33,567 nucleotides of DNA. It comes from Spirochaetales bacterium (GTDB taxonomy: Bacteria > Spirochaetota > Spirochaetia > DSM-2461). The stretch is taken from assembly GCA_016936295.1 (NCBI GenBank), contig JAFGYD010000003.1, positions 1-33,567 of the forward strand. Reading direction: 5' to 3'. Each line of letters starts with the position of its first letter. Position 1 is the first letter of the stretch. Positions 7,700 through 15,907 of this stretch are shown here, piece after piece. The notes beneath the pieces were generated by a model that searched no databases, was not told where the DNA came from, and saw nothing but the letters and a program-made list of their open reading frames with translations. A program made the position numbers and the translations under genes.

Positions 7700-9589
7700 T
7701 TAATAATCCCAAACAATACCAAATCTGAACGCTGCTTCGCCTTCTGAATTGTTGCTGAGTCTATAGTCAGATAAGTCAGCACTATCTGTTCCTGTTAGGT
7801 AAGGGTCTATGTTGTAAACATAGTTTGCGTATAAATGTGGTTTTTGTGATTTGGCAGATGGTATCTCCCATTTGGTACCAATAGAGAAACCAAATGGATA
7901 GTCAATATCTGACCCTGATCTAATCCCAATTCCAACTTCGGTTGTTAAATTCTGTGGTAATTTAACTTCCAGAAGTAGTGTATTAAACATAATGTCAGAA
8001 TTGCTTCGGTCTAAACCATAATTTAGGGTGTAGTCTCCGGAATTGAATTTTGCACCAACTAAAATAACAGGGGTTTCATCTTCTTCAGGTTTACTATTTA
8101 TTGAGATATCTGCATAAATATCACCGTCGATTGTTAATCCTGCAATTTGTGGAAGTATAAATTTTGCGCCTGGAACAAAATTCATTTTTATATTTGAATC
8201 TGCAGGATTTTCATCGGCCATTTCAAAGCTCATATTTAACTTTGGAGTAATGCTTTCATTTATTGTGTAAGAGGAGTTTAAATAAACAGTTTGTGTGTCT
8301 TGTAAACCTAAAATGTCGTCGGTGTTTGCATATAAAAACTGTGCAGCATAACCTCTTAATTTATATCCTAGAACAAAACTATATAAATCATCTTCACTAT
8401 ATTCAACACTTCCTTCAACCCCCAATCTATCCTCAAAAGGTCTATCCATTAAAGGACTTGTTTCAAGAAAGGTTGATGATAATGTTTGAACTTTTATCAT
8501 TAAGCTATTTAGTTTATACCCAACTCCCAGGATTAAATCCTGTCTTGTTATATCTGTAAAAACATCTTGAAATGAATCTGTTGTACTAGATTTCATTTCA
8601 TACTCTATGTCAGCTTCTAATGAACCTATGCTTGCATTAAGATATGAAAATAGACTATAAAAATCTGATAATGATTTATTAGGAATAATACCTGCATTAA
8701 TATCTAAGCCTATAGATTCTATGGATTGAGATGTTGAGAATTTACTATATCCATCATCAGCTATAGTTTCATCCTCTTTAATGCTTTCCCAAATTATTGA
8801 ACTGTATTTTGGAATTGTACTGTTACCATAACCTGACTCATAGGCGATATACTTTGTGTCAAAACCAAAAGTAAATTTATCAAGCGCAGGACGTTTACTA
8901 TCTCCTAAATAGTAGACAGGATTAAATATAAACCCTGAAGCAAGTGTTTCCAGTCCATCAGTAATTTCTAAATCGTTAGCATCATTCCATATAGATGCAG
9001 AACCATCAAAAAAAGTTAACTCCATGTAAGCAGGCATGTTAGCCACAATATCACCCTTGAATTTCCATATTGATTTTGCGTTAATGGAAGAATCAACTGC
9101 ATCATGTTTACTATCAACTGTTGTAAAAGATGTATCACTTTCAATATACGTTGTTGTACTGAAAGTTGATTTTTCTCTTGTTTTTACTACTGGTGCAGTT
9201 GTTACATCAGTACTAAGAGGTGTCGCAGCTAATAAATCGGCAACAATTATAAGACCATTCATTCCTGCATAACCATCATCTTTTTGTGCTGGTGCTTGTG
9301 GATCTGAAATATAGTTTCCATCTATATAAAATTTGTAAACAATTTCATCATCGGGAAAAGTTAATAATTTATACTCCCAAATACCGTCACTATTTTTTGT
9401 CATTGGTAGACCTGGTGCGCTCCAATCACAAAATGATCCAATTACATTCATTTCGGGGGATTCTGAATCTTCATATAAAAAAGTTATTTCAGCTTGCCCA
9501 TCATTTAGTGCTTTTACTTTTATTTCAGAAAAAGCAGGTAGACTGAGAATAGATAGGATTCCCAGTAACAAAAATATTTTTTTTAACAT
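7700..9589 (-). CDS. CBM48-type domain fused to outer-membrane beta-barrel (copy 2)
   Basis: A 629-residue exported protein. The signal peptide (MLKKIFLLLGILSILSLPAFSE) leads into an E-set/AMPK-glycogen-binding (CBM48-like) domain at about residues 24-115: VIGSFCDWSAPGLPM, YKFYIDGNYISDP and QKDDGYAGMNG. Then come about 500 residues of alternating polar/aromatic strands. The chain ends in AAFRFGIVWDY with a terminal aromatic residue, the usual recognition signal of outer-membrane barrels. It is a clear paralogue of the barrel ending at 10096, with the same domain order and similar ends (YVYNIDPY versus FVYNMDPY). A glycan-binding porin for oligosaccharide uptake is inferred, not shown. It lies 12 bases after the small lipoprotein gene. 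GGAG is in the leader. Confidence 0.8.
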   Translation of the reverse strand: MLKKIFLLLGILSILSLPAFSEIKVKALNDGQAEITFLYEDSESPEMNVIGSFCDWSAPGLPMTKNSDGIWEYKLLTFPDDEIVYKFYIDGNYISDPQAPAQKDDGYAGMNGLIIVADLLAATPLSTDVTTAPVVKTREKSTFSTTTYIESDTSFTTVDSKHDAVDSSINAKSIWKFKGDIVANMPAYMELTFFDGSASIWNDANDLEITDGLETLASGFIFNPVYYLGDSKRPALDKFTFGFDTKYIAYESGYGNSTIPKYSSIIWESIKEDETIADDGYSKFSTSQSIESIGLDINAGIIPNKSLSDFYSLFSYLNASIGSLEADIEYEMKSSTTDSFQDVFTDITRQDLILGVGYKLNSLMIKVQTLSSTFLETSPLMDRPFEDRLGVEGSVEYSEDDLYSFVLGYKLRGYAAQFLYANTDDILGLQDTQTVYLNSSYTINESITPKLNMSFEMADENPADSNIKMNFVPGAKFILPQIAGLTIDGDIYADISINSKPEEDETPVILVGAKFNSGDYTLNYGLDRSNSDIMFNTLLLEVKLPQNLTTEVGIGIRSGSDIDYPFGFSIGTKWEIPSAKSQKPHLYANYVYNIDPYLTGTDSADLSDYRLSNNSEGEAAFRFGIVWDY

Positions 9590-9601
9590 TAATTACTCCT
9601 A

Positions 9602-10075
9602 TTAATCCTTGTAGCCCCAAGTAACACTGTCACCATCTACTACACCTTCTACCACTACTGGATTTAAACTACCTGTCCATAAATTCTCAAGCTCAATATC
9701 TCCACCACTTAACCCGCTATGTTTTGTATCAATTTTTAAAGAATCCCAGGTTTTATCAGGGTCTATTAGTAAAAAACTGAATTCTGGTGTTGTGATTTCC
9801 AGTGCAGGACTAAAATTGTATGTTAAAGTTCCCTCGGCTGTTACAGTTCCAATAAATGTACTATCTGTAAATCTGTCACCATCGTGACCCCAAACTGTCC
9901 CATCATAATGGGAGAGTACCATTTGTTGCCCTTCGGGATAGGTTGAAGATGGTAACCCTGTAACAGTTACCTGAGAAACTACCATCTCAGTTCCATTATG
10001 AAGTTCATTACTGCAACTACTTAAACCTAGTAAAGTAATAATCAAAATAGTTAAAATTGCTTTTTTATTTATCAT
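9602..10075 (-). CDS. Small lipoprotein of unknown function in barrel operon
   Basis: A 157-residue lipoprotein with signal MINKKAILTILIITLLGLSSC and lipobox LSSC. The mature part is short and beta-rich (VSQVTVTGLP, YPEGQQMVLSHYDG, FSFLLIDPDKTWDSL); I recognise no named family. I placed the start at the ATG at 10075, because the signal peptide begins there and AAGGA/AGAGGA stands just upstream. An in-frame ATG at 10108 would add 11 polar residues and overlap the preceding gene. It sits between the two CBM48 barrels, 20 bases after the first and 12 before the second. An accessory subunit of barrel 1 is a reasonable guess, mirroring the lipoprotein after barrel 2. Confidence 0.72.
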   Translation of the reverse strand: MINKKAILTILIITLLGLSSCSNELHNGTEMVVSQVTVTGLPSSTYPEGQQMVLSHYDGTVWGHDGDRFTDSTFIGTVTAEGTLTYNFSPALEITTPEFSFLLIDPDKTWDSLKIDTKHSGLSGGDIELENLWTGSLNPVVVEGVVDGDSVTWGYKD

Positions 10076-10095
10076 TCCTCTTTCCTTCAATTCCA

Positions 10096-12072
10096 TTAGA
10101 AATCCCATTTAAGCATTACTCTTAATTGAGCATCTCCATCACCCTTTGATGCGCCATCGGTTGTAACAAAATCACTAAATGCTAAGTTGTTTGTACCATC
10201 ATCGTATGGATCCATGTTGTAAACAAATGCTCCATATAGTAGGGGCGTTTTAATTTTTCTAACTGGAACTTTCCATGATCCACCAACCGAGAAACCAAAA
10301 ATATTATTAGTATCTGTTTCAGCTTGTGTAGCCCCGCTTCTTAAAGTTCTTAGACCAAACCCTATTTCAGCTTTTAAATCATTAGGAAATGAAAAAGATG
10401 AAATTAAAGTATTAAATATTTTATCTTCATCGTTGTTGTTAAATCCGTAGACAATATCCATATTAGCTATTGAGGGTAGTGGGTTTGATATATTTAATTT
10501 TGCCCCAATTTCAGAAAGCAGAAATCTTGAATCAGATGCAACATATAGATAGTTTTCTTCAATTATGTAATTTAATTTAGTGTAAAAGTTAAACCATCCA
10601 TTTATTCCAGAGATTTGTGATAGATCCAAATCTGCATAAGGTTTTAAATAGATATCATCTGCACTATCGTTTGCTGATTCCTCTCTTAAACGAAGTTCTG
10701 TATATCCCCCAACTTTAAGTAGTGCTGCAGGTTTTCCATAGATATCAAATGCAATCGTTTGCACTCCAGTAGACCCAAGGGCATCATCATTATTTCCAAA
10801 TAGTAGGGAAGCATCTTCACCTGTTAATCTATATTTTCCTGTAATCCCAAAGCTATCACTACTATTGTTCCATTTAACTTTAGCTTCACCGGATATATGT
10901 TTCTGCGCATCGAAATCATCTTCGCTATAGAGATTTATAAGTGATTGAGCAGTTACATCCACTCTCCCTATGGTTGTAGTTCCACCAATAATAAAATCCT
11001 GGTGATATAACTTGTCAAATATTGTTGAAAGATCCGAAGATGCCGCAGATTTCATATCATATTGGAAATCAACTTTTGCTTTATTGAAATTCGCTGATAC
11101 CCAACCCATTAAACCATAATTTCCAGTAATCATATTAGGTATAATAGATGCTTCAATATTTGCAGTACCTACTTTTTGCAGATTTGAACCAAGGTCAAAC
11201 CGCATATAACCATTGTTTGCATCTTTTGCTTCAAGTGTTTCCCAAAGTAAAGAAGTTCGTCCTTGGGCTTTTGCGTAACCATATCCAGTTTCCCAATTAA
11301 CATAATTGGAACTAATACCATATTTTACAGAGTTTAATACTGGATTTCCATTTCCTATATAGTTAACTGGATTTACCAGCATTCCTGCTAAAAGATTGGA
11401 TAGACCAGCATCTGCTTCTGTTGTATGTATACCCCTTGAATCCTGCTCCCAAAATGCCTGGTATGCATCAAAAGCCTTAATTTCAAACCACATATTAACA
11501 TCCGGGACAATAGTTCCACCCATTTTTAAGTATGATTTACCATATAATCCTGTAGTGTCAGCTTCCAGGCCTTTATCTGTTTTGTCTACTACACCCTGGG
11601 TTGAAAATGTAGAACGTGAACCCAGAATTGTATACATTCCAAAGTTTAGTTTACTTTTATATACTGTTTCTACCGGTACTTCTGAACCAGATACAGGCGC
11701 AGCAGGTTGGGATAATAGATCGGAAACAACTATTAATCCATTTAAACCGGCATAACCATCATCTTTTGTTGCAGGTGCATTGGGATCTGATATCCATGAG
11801 TCGTTATAATAAAATTTATATAGAATCTCATCATCAATTAATGCTTCCATTCTATATTCCCAGCTTCCATTCTCAAGTTTCGTCATTGGAGTACCTGGAG
11901 CAGTCCAGTTATTAAATGAACCCACTACATTAACTTCATTTGTTGAATCATCTACATGTGTGAAAATAATTTCAACTTTTGTACCATCAATATTTTTTAC
12001 TACAACATCTGCATATGAGTATATTGCAATAGAAAACATTAAGACCATTGTTGACAATAGTCGTTTTGTCAC
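10096..12072 (-). CDS. CBM48-type domain fused to outer-membrane beta-barrel (copy 1)
   Basis: A 658-residue protein starting with GTG at 12072. That start gives a proper signal peptide (VTKRLLSTMVLMFSIAIYSYA) and has AGGAGG five bases ahead. The longer frame from an ATG at 12177 would put 35 extra residues over the operators and is unlikely. A CBM48-like domain follows (VVGSFNNWTAPGTPM, YKFYYNDSWISDP, TKDDGYAGLNG), then about 550 residues of predicted barrel ending in RVMLKWDF with a C-terminal Phe. It is paralogous to the barrel at 7700-9589. The likely role is an outer-membrane channel with an attached glycan-binding domain; whether that domain faces the periplasm or surface is unknown. 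It is first in a four-gene operon under three LacI-type operator-like sites. Confidence 0.82.
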   Translation of the reverse strand: MTKRLLSTMVLMFSIAIYSYADVVVKNIDGTKVEIIFTHVDDSTNEVNVVGSFNNWTAPGTPMTKLENGSWEYRMEALIDDEILYKFYYNDSWISDPNAPATKDDGYAGLNGLIVVSDLLSQPAAPVSGSEVPVETVYKSKLNFGMYTILGSRSTFSTQGVVDKTDKGLEADTTGLYGKSYLKMGGTIVPDVNMWFEIKAFDAYQAFWEQDSRGIHTTEADAGLSNLLAGMLVNPVNYIGNGNPVLNSVKYGISSNYVNWETGYGYAKAQGRTSLLWETLEAKDANNGYMRFDLGSNLQKVGTANIEASIIPNMITGNYGLMGWVSANFNKAKVDFQYDMKSAASSDLSTIFDKLYHQDFIIGGTTTIGRVDVTAQSLINLYSEDDFDAQKHISGEAKVKWNNSSDSFGITGKYRLTGEDASLLFGNNDDALGSTGVQTIAFDIYGKPAALLKVGGYTELRLREESANDSADDIYLKPYADLDLSQISGINGWFNFYTKLNYIIEENYLYVASDSRFLLSEIGAKLNISNPLPSIANMDIVYGFNNNDEDKIFNTLISSFSFPNDLKAEIGFGLRTLRSGATQAETDTNNIFGFSVGGSWKVPVRKIKTPLLYGAFVYNMDPYDDGTNNLAFSDFVTTDGASKGDGDAQLRVMLKWDF

Positions 12073-12096
12073 ATTCTCCTCCTGTGTTTTTATACA

Positions 12097-12110
12097 TGTT
12101 AACGTTTGTA
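12097..12110. promoter_or_regulatory. LacI/GalR-type operator-like site O3
   Basis: TGTTAACGTTTGTA, CG-centred, matches the LacI-family consensus TGnAAnCGnTTnCA except at two positions. It lies 33 bp from O2, in the leader of the barrel operon, 24 bp from the GTG start. Confidence 0.45.
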
Positions 12111-12129
12111 CCGAAATAAGATGATTAAT

Positions 12130-12143
12130 TGCAATCGGTTGTA
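12130..12143. promoter_or_regulatory. LacI/GalR-type operator-like site O2
   Basis: TGCAATCGGTTGTA, CG-centred, has one mismatch to TGnAAnCGnTTnCA. Its centre is 33 bp from the centres of both O1 and O3, so all three lie on roughly the same face of the DNA. Confidence 0.6.
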
Positions 12144-12154
12144 ATTCGGTATAA

Positions 12155-12187
12155 ATCATTATTGCAACCGCTTGCATTTTCTGTCAA
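12155..12187 (-). promoter_or_regulatory. Promoter of the CBM48-barrel operon with operator O1
   Basis: On the minus strand TTGACA (12182-12187) is followed after 18 bp by AATAAT (12158-12163). The spacer holds O1, TGCAACCGCTTGCA as read on the plus strand (12163-12176), a perfect palindromic match to the LacI-family consensus TGnAAnCGnTTnCA. A repressor there would block polymerase. The -35 sits just after the T-run of the GH3 terminator. No LacI-type gene is in the window. Confidence 0.6.
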
Positions 12188-12216
12188 CAAAAAAATGATG
12201 AAATAATCATCATTTT
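12188..12216 (-). terminator. Terminator of the GH3 gene, overlapping its stop codon
   Basis: A 10-bp stem AAAATGATGA/TCATCATTTT (12192-12201 with 12207-12216) with a 5-base loop, followed on the minus strand by a run of seven Ts. The hairpin includes the TGA stop of the GH3 gene (12210-12212). It separates GH3 from the barrel operon, which has its own promoter. Confidence 0.75.
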
Positions 12217-14624
12217 AAAATGTTGTAAATTCCCTTAAAGATATTTTTATTCATAAATGCAATAAGTCCTGCTACTTTTGTCCTGCTAAGTTTCCCTCCG
12301 CTAAATAGCATTGCACTTCTTATTGGTAAATCCTCTATCATTGCTTTCATCATTCTCTCCATTCTAGGGTCAATTACTACAGAATCAGTAGCTGGAGGAA
12401 GAAATGCCTTGTAGGCAGAGTTATACATTTTTTTCCCAATGAATGTTTTTTTTACATCACCTAGAGTTGAATTAATTGTGAACTTTTCACCTTTTTTCCG
12501 GAATCTTTTGGGAATAGGTCTACATAGAATTGTTTCAAATGTTCTATCGCTAATATTCCCGCTTGAAATGTTATAGTATTCAGGTGTTAGTTCTCTTAAA
12601 TCGGGAACTATTACATCTGGTTTTGTGGATGCTACATTTATCTCCGATTTTAGGCGAATATCTCTACTTGAGGATCCAACAAGAATTGAGAAAACTCCAG
12701 ACTCTACATGCCAATCTTTAATATCAATGTTATAGTATGCAAAAGATCTTTTATTTAGTGTAAATGTAATTGTTTTTGATTCATTTGGCTCCAGATAAAC
12801 TTTTTTAAACCCTTTTAGCTCCTTTTCCGGTCTAAAAAGAGTGGTAATATTATCTTTTACATATAGTTGGACAATTTCTGCACCAGGAATTTTCCCAATA
12901 TTTTTTATAGTGACTGTGACATCGACCTCTTCATTATCTGTTATACTCTGTTGACCCAGGATTATATCGCTATATTCAAAAGATGTATAACTTAAGCCGT
13001 GACCAAATGGGAATAAAACATCTTTTTTTGCACTATCATAATATCTGTATCCAACATATACAGATTCTCTGTATTCCACACTATTTGGACCCATTCCAAA
13101 CCATTCCGATGCTAAATCATCCCTTAAGTCCAGTGGGAAAGTTTCGGCAAGTTTACCCGATGGGTTTACATCTCCAAATATAATGTCAGCAATTGCAGCA
13201 CCTCCAGCTTGACCTCCCAGGTAACTCTCTAAAACCCCACTAACACCATCTATCCATGGCATAATCACAGGAGCTCCATTTTGTAGTACTACAATTATAT
13301 TTTTATGAACTGCAGAGATTGCTTTAATTAGTTTTGTATGGCTTTTAGGTAATCCTAAATGTGTTCTGTCAAATCCTTCAGATTCGTAATCATCGGTAAG
13401 ACCCGCAAAAATTATTACAACAGAACTCTCTTTTGCCTTTTGAACAGCCTCTTTTATCAAATCCTCTTTTGGTTCGTCTGTATCTATTGAGTAGCCTTTA
13501 CAGTAATTATGTTCAATTTTTTGATTGTTTAGTTCATCTAAAAAACTTGTAACTTTTATTGGATTTATTAATGAACTTCCTGCTCCCTGGTATCTCGGTT
13601 TATCTGCAAATTCGCCAATAACCAGTGGTACCGAATTTTTTAATATAGGTAGCGTATTGTTTAAATTTTTTAATAATACTGCCGAATTTGAAGCAGCTTC
13701 TCTAGCTAGTTTGTTGTGTTCTTCAGTATTGAATTTTTTACCTTTGGGTGTATTAATACTTTTTTGAATTAATTCTAAAATTCTTATAACAACTTTATCT
13801 AAATATTTTTCATCAAGTGTACCGTTATTTACAGCTTCTACAATAAGCTTATCGTTAATTCCACCACTAGAAGGCATTTCAAGTTCTAAACCTGCTTTAA
13901 CCCCCAGTACTCTATCATTACATGCACCCCAATCAGTTACAACAAGGCCAGTATGTCCCCATTCCTCTTTTAGTATATCTGTTAATAATTTTTTATTATC
14001 ACTACAGTAAAATCCATCCACCATATTATATGCGCACATTACAGTCCATGGTTGAGCTGTTTTTACAATCTCTTCAAAGCCAGGCAGGTATATCTCTCTT
14101 TGAGTTCTTTCGTCAACAACAGATTCAGTTACCATTCTTCTATATTCCTGGTTATTAAATGCAAAATGTTTTAGCGAAGTTCCAATACCCTTACTTTGAA
14201 CACCTTTAACTAATGCACTTCCAATTTTTCCTGTTAAGTAGGGATCTTCAGATATATATTCAAAATTTCTACCACAAAGTGGAGACCTTTTTATATTTGC
14301 TCCAGGACCTAAAATAACAGAAACATCTTCCTGTATACACTCTTCCCCTAAAGCTTCTCCAATTTTGAAAAGTAATTCAGGATCCCAGGAGCTGGCAGTT
14401 GCAGATGCTGTTGGAAAGCAGGTCGATTTTATACTCTCACCCAAACCTACATGATCACCTTCCTGTGGTTGTTTACGCAAACCATGAGGTCCATCAGCTA
14501 CCATAATAGATGGGATATTAAGTCTTTCTATGCTTTTTAAATGCCAAAAATCTTCACCTGAACAAAGAGATGCCTTTTCCTCTAAAGTCATTGAAGCAAG
14601 TAATATATTAATATCATCTATCAT
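12210..14624 (-). CDS. Glycoside hydrolase family 3 beta-glycosidase (beta-glucosidase-like)
   Basis: An 804-residue GH3 enzyme that removes beta-linked sugars from non-reducing ends. The TIM-barrel part shows MVADGPHGLR, GRNFEYISEDPYL, SLKHFAFNNQE and the nucleophile Asp231 in LVVTDWGACNDR. The alpha/beta sandwich (QGAGSSLINP, AGLTDDYESEGFDR) and a C-terminal fibronectin III-like domain (VTIKNIGKIPGAEIVQLYV) follow. A further tail of about 130 residues resembles the one seen in some clostridial GH3 enzymes. There is no signal peptide, so it is cytoplasmic and would act on imported oligosaccharides or glycosides. The specificity (glucosidase or xylosidase) is unresolved. AGGAG precedes the ATG. 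It lies directly upstream of the CBM48-barrel operon but is separated from it by a terminator. Confidence 0.93.
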   Translation of the reverse strand: MIDDINILLASMTLEEKASLCSGEDFWHLKSIERLNIPSIMVADGPHGLRKQPQEGDHVGLGESIKSTCFPTASATASSWDPELLFKIGEALGEECIQEDVSVILGPGANIKRSPLCGRNFEYISEDPYLTGKIGSALVKGVQSKGIGTSLKHFAFNNQEYRRMVTESVVDERTQREIYLPGFEEIVKTAQPWTVMCAYNMVDGFYCSDNKKLLTDILKEEWGHTGLVVTDWGACNDRVLGVKAGLELEMPSSGGINDKLIVEAVNNGTLDEKYLDKVVIRILELIQKSINTPKGKKFNTEEHNKLAREAASNSAVLLKNLNNTLPILKNSVPLVIGEFADKPRYQGAGSSLINPIKVTSFLDELNNQKIEHNYCKGYSIDTDEPKEDLIKEAVQKAKESSVVIIFAGLTDDYESEGFDRTHLGLPKSHTKLIKAISAVHKNIIVVLQNGAPVIMPWIDGVSGVLESYLGGQAGGAAIADIIFGDVNPSGKLAETFPLDLRDDLASEWFGMGPNSVEYRESVYVGYRYYDSAKKDVLFPFGHGLSYTSFEYSDIILGQQSITDNEEVDVTVTIKNIGKIPGAEIVQLYVKDNITTLFRPEKELKGFKKVYLEPNESKTITFTLNKRSFAYYNIDIKDWHVESGVFSILVGSSSRDIRLKSEINVASTKPDVIVPDLRELTPEYYNISSGNISDRTFETILCRPIPKRFRKKGEKFTINSTLGDVKKTFIGKKMYNSAYKAFLPPATDSVVIDPRMERMMKAMIEDLPIRSAMLFSGGKLSRTKVAGLIAFMNKNIFKGIYNILK

Positions 14625-14646
14625 TTTGTATCTCCTAAGAATTGAA

Positions 14647-14675
14647 ATTTTATATCAGTTGCCAAATTTGTCAAC
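14647..14675 (-). promoter_or_regulatory. GH3 promoter overlapping a palindromic operator
   Basis: On the minus strand TTGACA (14669-14674), a 16-bp spacer and TAAAAT (14647-14652) form a near-consensus promoter, with the AGGAG of GH3 downstream. An 18-bp palindrome with one mismatched pair (14658-14675, core CAAATTTG) covers this -35 and also the -35 of the divergent aldo/keto reductase promoter. It has an AT centre, unlike the CG-centred sites at 12097-12176. Confidence 0.6.
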
Positions 14676-14687
14676 CAAATGTAGAAT
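14659..14687 (+). promoter_or_regulatory. Promoter of the aldo/keto reductase gene, placed for a leaderless mRNA
   Basis: TTGCCA (14659-14664), 17-bp spacer, TAGAAT (14682-14687). Only five bases separate the -10 from the ATG at 14693, so transcription should begin at the start codon. No Shine-Dalgarno sequence is present. Confidence 0.5.
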
Positions 14688-14692
14688 AAAAT

Positions 14693-15907
14693 ATGCAATA
14701 TAGAACAATGCCAGGATCAAATGATAAATTATCAGTATTAGGTTATGGTTGTATGAGGCTTCCAACAACAGTTGGAGGAGCTGCATCTTCTTTGATAAAT
14801 AAAGAAAAAGCCTTGGATCAAATCAGATATGCTATTGATAACGGAGTCAACTATTTAGACACTGCCTACCCATATCATCTAGGTGCATCGGAATCCTTTT
14901 TAGGGGAATACGTATTAAAAGATGGGTATAGAGAAAAAGTAAAAATAGCAACAAAACTTCCCTGTATGACAATCTTTAAAAAAGAGCAGATAGAGGAAAT
15001 TTTTAATAAGCAGCTAAGTAAATTGCAAGTGGAATATATTGATTATTATATGCTTCATTCTATGAATGGACCAAGTTGGGAGAGAATGCTTTCCTTGGGT
15101 ATTATCGACTTTATGGATAATATTCGAAAAGAAGGTAGAGTAAAAAATATGGGTTTCTCCTTTCATGGGAAGAAAGAAGATTTTATAAAAATATGCGATG
15201 GTTATAATTTTGATTTTGCACAAGTTCAATATAATATTGTAGATATTCACTTCCAGGCAGGAATTGAGGGGATAGAATATGCCCATAACAAAGGTATGGG
15301 GATTATTGTTATGGAACCTTTAAGGGGTGGTTCCTTAGTTACAAAAATGCCAAAAAGTGTGGAAAAAATCTATAAACATGCTGAGATAAAAAGAACACCA
15401 GCAGATTGGGCGTTAAGGTTTGTTTTAAATAACCCTGCAGTAACCCTCGTTCTTTCCGGTATGAATAATATGGAGCATATTAAAGAAAATATTCAGGTAT
15501 GTTCTGACTCATTACCAAATGGAATGAGCAGTGCAGAGGTTGAAATATTAACCAGTGTTAAAAATGAGTTTGACTCCCTATTACAAGTTAATTGTACTGG
15601 TTGCTCTTATTGCTTACCGTGTCCTGCAGGTATTGATATTCCCGCTGCATTTAAGAATTTAAACAATTTCCATATGTTTTCAAAGGCAAATGCTACCGCT
15701 TATCACGCACTTTATCTTGGAATCCAATCTAAAGATGGAAAAGCACACTGGACAAGTAGTTGTGTTAATTGTGGTAAATGCGAGGCTAAGTGTCCTCAAT
15801 TTATTCCGGTAAGAGAGAAGTTTAAACAGGTACAGAAGGAGTTGGAAACCCCTTTAACAAAGGGAATGGCAGCTGTAGGTCGACTTTTTATTGGTAATAA
15901 AAATTAA
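14693..15907 (+). CDS. Aldo/keto reductase with C-terminal 4Fe-4S domain
   Basis: A 404-residue oxidoreductase. The AKR barrel has its catalytic tetrad at Asp56 and Tyr61 (LDTAYPYHLG), Lys88 (KIATKLP) and His122 (DYYMLHSMN). Residues about 300-390 form a ferredoxin-like tail with two Cys clusters, CTGCSYCLPCPAGIDIP and CVNCGKCEAKCPQFIPV, indicating one or two 4Fe-4S centres. Such AKR-ferredoxin fusions are common in anaerobes; the substrate is unknown. The start MQYRTMPGS matches family starts, although no Shine-Dalgarno sequence precedes it. It is divergent from GH3 with a shared promoter region, so a role in sugar or aldehyde reduction is possible. Its stop overlaps that of the convergent kinase gene. 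Confidence 0.92.
   Translation: MQYRTMPGSNDKLSVLGYGCMRLPTTVGGAASSLINKEKALDQIRYAIDNGVNYLDTAYPYHLGASESFLGEYVLKDGYREKVKIATKLPCMTIFKKEQIEEIFNKQLSKLQVEYIDYYMLHSMNGPSWERMLSLGIIDFMDNIRKEGRVKNMGFSFHGKKEDFIKICDGYNFDFAQVQYNIVDIHFQAGIEGIEYAHNKGMGIIVMEPLRGGSLVTKMPKSVEKIYKHAEIKRTPADWALRFVLNNPAVTLVLSGMNNMEHIKENIQVCSDSLPNGMSSAEVEILTSVKNEFDSLLQVNCTGCSYCLPCPAGIDIPAAFKNLNNFHMFSKANATAYHALYLGIQSKDGKAHWTSSCVNCGKCEAKCPQFIPVREKFKQVQKELETPLTKGMAAVGRLFIGNKN

Noticed and set aside
10076-10108. Upstream ATG at 10108 as start of the small lipoprotein
   Set aside because: It would put 11 polar residues before the signal peptide and overlap the barrel gene; the ATG at 10075 has a ribosome site and a normal signal.
14658-14675. 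Fourth LacI-type operator matching those at 12097-12176
   Set aside because: It is a palindrome, but its centre is AT rather than CG and it does not fit TGnAAnCGnTTnCA, so I treat it as a site for a different regulator.
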